From: Nitriliruptoraceae bacterium
GTDB lineage: Bacteria > Actinomycetota > Nitriliruptoria > Nitriliruptorales > Nitriliruptoraceae
Reading direction: 5' to 3'
Assembly: GCA_007125475.1 (NCBI GenBank)
Contig: SLDB01000067.1
Location: forward strand, 1-15,217
DNA length: 15,217 nt
Made by a program: the position numbers and the translations under genes. This document shows, piece after piece, positions 13,942-15,217 of this stretch. Position 1 is the stretch's first letter. Every line of letters starts with the position of its first letter. The notes under the pieces are model-generated. The model made no database searches. It saw only the letters and a program-made list of their open reading frames with translations, and was not told the DNA's origin.

Positions 13942-14721
13942 CTATGGCAGCGTCGGGACCATCCCGCCGTCGGCGAGGATCGTCTGACCGGTGACGTAGC
14001 TCGCCGCCTCGGAGGTGAGGAACGCCACCAGCGCACCGAACTCCTCGATCCGGCCGTAGCGGCCCGCTGGGATCGTGGCGGCGCTGGCCGCACGCACCTC
14101 GTCGACGCTGATCCCCTTGCGCTCGGCGGTCGCCGCGTCGCCGGCCTGCACCCGGGCGGTGTCGACCCGGCCCGGAGCCGCGAGGTTCACCGTCACGCCT
14201 TCGGCGGCGATCTCGGTGGCCAGCGACTTGATGTAGCCGACCAGCGCGGGACGCATCACGTTGGACAATGCGAGGTTCGGGATCGGCTTGCGCACGCTGG
14301 AGGAGCCGACGATCACGATCCGTCCGTGCCCCTGCTCGCGCATCACCGGCAGCGCCTCACGGATCAGGCGCAACGGTGGGAGCACGACGCTGTCGAAGGC
14401 GCCGCGCAACGCGTCGTCGTCGAGGTCGAGGGCCGGACCGAACGGCGGCCCGCCGGTGTTGGCCACCAGGACGTCGAGGCGATCGTGGGCGTCGACGGCG
14501 GTGGCCACCAGGCGCGCGGCGGCGTTCGGGTCGCTGACGTCGGCGGCGACAGGCGTCACCACGCCGGCACCGAGCCCGTCGAGCTCCGAGGCGGCACGGC
14601 TGATCGACGACTCGGTACGGGAGGCGACGACGACGTTGTCGCCGCGCTCGGCGAGGGCGGCGGCGCAGCCGTACCCCAGCCCACTGCTCGACCCGGTCAC
14701 GATGGCGGTTCTGGTGCTCAC
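13942..14721 (-). CDS. SDR family oxidoreductase with an atypical active site
   Basis: A 259-aa Rossmann-fold protein of the short-chain dehydrogenase/reductase superfamily, of FabG-like length. The dinucleotide loop TGSSSGLG (9-16) is intact, and Ser34-Arg35 after strand 2 suggests NADP(H). VANTGG (87-91) replaces NNAG, and GSSSV (139-143) carries the catalytic-Ser region. The position of the usual YxxxK reads SNVMR (153-157), so both Tyr and Lys are replaced, by Ser and Arg. The C-terminal APGRVDT and VTGQTILADGG motifs are normal, so this is a genuine gene and not a decayed one. The GTG at 14721 has AAGGAG 5 nt upstream. It lies 102 nt downstream of an enoyl-CoA hydratase family gene on the same strand, which suggests acyl-CoA metabolism. 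The activity is uncertain: reductase, different chemistry, or binding only. Confidence 0.9.
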   Translation of the reverse strand: MSTRTAIVTGSSSGLGYGCAAALAERGDNVVVASRTESSISRAASELDGLGAGVVTPVAADVSDPNAAARLVATAVDAHDRLDVLVANTGGPPFGPALDLDDDALRGAFDSVVLPPLRLIREALPVMREQGHGRIVIVGSSSVRKPIPNLALSNVMRPALVGYIKSLATEIAAEGVTVNLAAPGRVDTARVQAGDAATAERKGISVDEVRAASAATIPAGRYGRIEEFGALVAFLTSEAASYVTGQTILADGGMVPTLP

Positions 14722-14752
14722 GGCAACTCCTTGGGGGGTTCGGTGTCGGCGT

Positions 14753-14765
14753 CACGCGGCGCGTG
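14753..14765. promoter_or_regulatory. 13-bp palindrome upstream of the SDR gene
   Basis: CACGCG (14753-14758) and CGCGTG (14760-14765) are perfect inverted arms around a single G, in the 102-nt gap between the crotonase and SDR genes. A CCCGCC/GGCGGG hairpin (14775-14789) lies just beyond. Either could be an operator or a read-through control point; neither has further support. Confidence 0.3.
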
Positions 14766-14823
14766 TCGTCGGTGCCCGCCGTCGGCGGGGGTACGGCGTC
14801 GAAGCGCGGTCGGGGCGGGGCGG

Positions 14824-15217
14824 TCAGCCCCCGCTCTGCAACCGCCGGCCACGTTCGATCACGACCTCGCGGCGACGGGCGATGTCGTCGGAGTCGAGGT
14901 GCTCCGACCAGGTCCGGAACCGGCGCCGCTCCTCGAGGTCGGCGACGGCGTGGCGGGCACGGGCGCCGTCGCGGTACATCGTCAGCATCGCGGCGACGGC
15001 GTGCGGGTCGTTCACGGCGATGTTGGCGGCGATCGTCATCGCGGTGTCGAGAAGCTCCTCGGCGTCCACGACGCGGTTGACCAGGCCGATCGCCTCGGCC
15101 TCCTCGGCACCGACGAACCGTCCGGTGAACGACATCTCCCGCGCCCGGCCGTCACCGATCGCCGCCGGCAGCGCGGTCATCATCCCCCAGCCCGGCACCA
15201 GGCCGACCAACGCGTGG
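14824..15217 (-). CDS. Enoyl-CoA hydratase/isomerase family protein, N-terminus cut by window edge
   Basis: The last 130 residues of a crotonase-superfamily protein; the frame is open to the right edge, so the start and N-terminal half are outside. VGLVPGWGMMTALPAAIG followed by FTGRFVGAEEAEAIGLVNRVV is the classic second half of the crotonase core. The C-terminal helix includes the SEHLDSDD stretch in place of the more common FxSEDxxEG. The residue aligning with the second catalytic Glu of rat mitochondrial hydratase appears to be His, near the edge, so hydratase activity is not assured. Family members act on CoA thioesters by stabilising an enolate in an oxyanion hole. The SDR gene downstream on the same strand supports a shared pathway in acyl-CoA conversion, though the 102-nt gap is long for tight coupling. 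Confidence 0.9.
   Translation of the reverse strand, partial: HALVGLVPGWGMMTALPAAIGDGRAREMSFTGRFVGAEEAEAIGLVNRVVDAEELLDTAMTIAANIAVNDPHAVAAMLTMYRDGARARHAVADLEERRRFRTWSEHLDSDDIARRREVVIERGRRLQSGG

Noticed and set aside
1..15217. CRISPR array, insertion sequence, prophage, tRNA or defence cassette
   Set aside because: I saw no regular spaced repeats, transposase or integrase motifs, terminal inverted repeats, tRNA-like cloverleaf or effector domains. The gene set is metabolic and base composition looks uniform.

Overview
The window comes from a very GC-rich genome with frequent GTG starts. It carries an F420-type luciferase-like oxidoreductase, a KorAB 2-oxoglutarate:ferredoxin oxidoreductase and an actinobacterial style of coiled-coil M23 peptidase. 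I infer an actinomycete-phylum bacterium, possibly class Acidimicrobiia. The class is a guess from protein style; the phylum is better supported.

Layout, left to right. A phosphotransferase (APH/ACAD10-like) gene runs off the left edge on the minus strand (1-458). It is divergent from an MFS-type membrane protein (627-2051, plus). That gene converges, across a strong hairpin, on the korB-korA pair (2146-5048, minus; korA is upstream and overlaps korB by 4 nt). A 265-nt regulatory gap rich in palindromes separates korA from a secreted coiled-coil M23 peptidase (5314-6564, minus). The peptidase begins 18 nt after the stop of gltB, the glutamate synthase large subunit (6583-11259, minus). A divergent control region (11260-11493) holds a recognisable gltB promoter and several leader hairpins, and also the start of a second MFS transporter (11494-12822, plus). 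That transporter is followed by an F420-dependent LLM oxidoreductase (12892-13917, plus). The right end holds a minus-strand pair: an enoyl-CoA hydratase family gene, truncated by the window edge, then an SDR oxidoreductase (13942-14721) that lacks the usual YxxxK catalytic pair.

Functionally, the middle of the window sits on the 2-oxoglutarate node. KorAB oxidises 2-oxoglutarate to succinyl-CoA and reduced ferredoxin, and GltB aminates 2-oxoglutarate to glutamate. No gltD is present. The right end (SDR, crotonase) and the left end (ACAD10-like phosphotransferase) resemble acyl-CoA or lipid metabolism.

This is mostly ordinary chromosomal metabolism. I saw no mobile element, CRISPR array, tRNA, rRNA or defence-type cassette. 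The observations most worth checking are the gltB leader, the atypical SDR active site, and repeats placed next to two ribosome binding sites.
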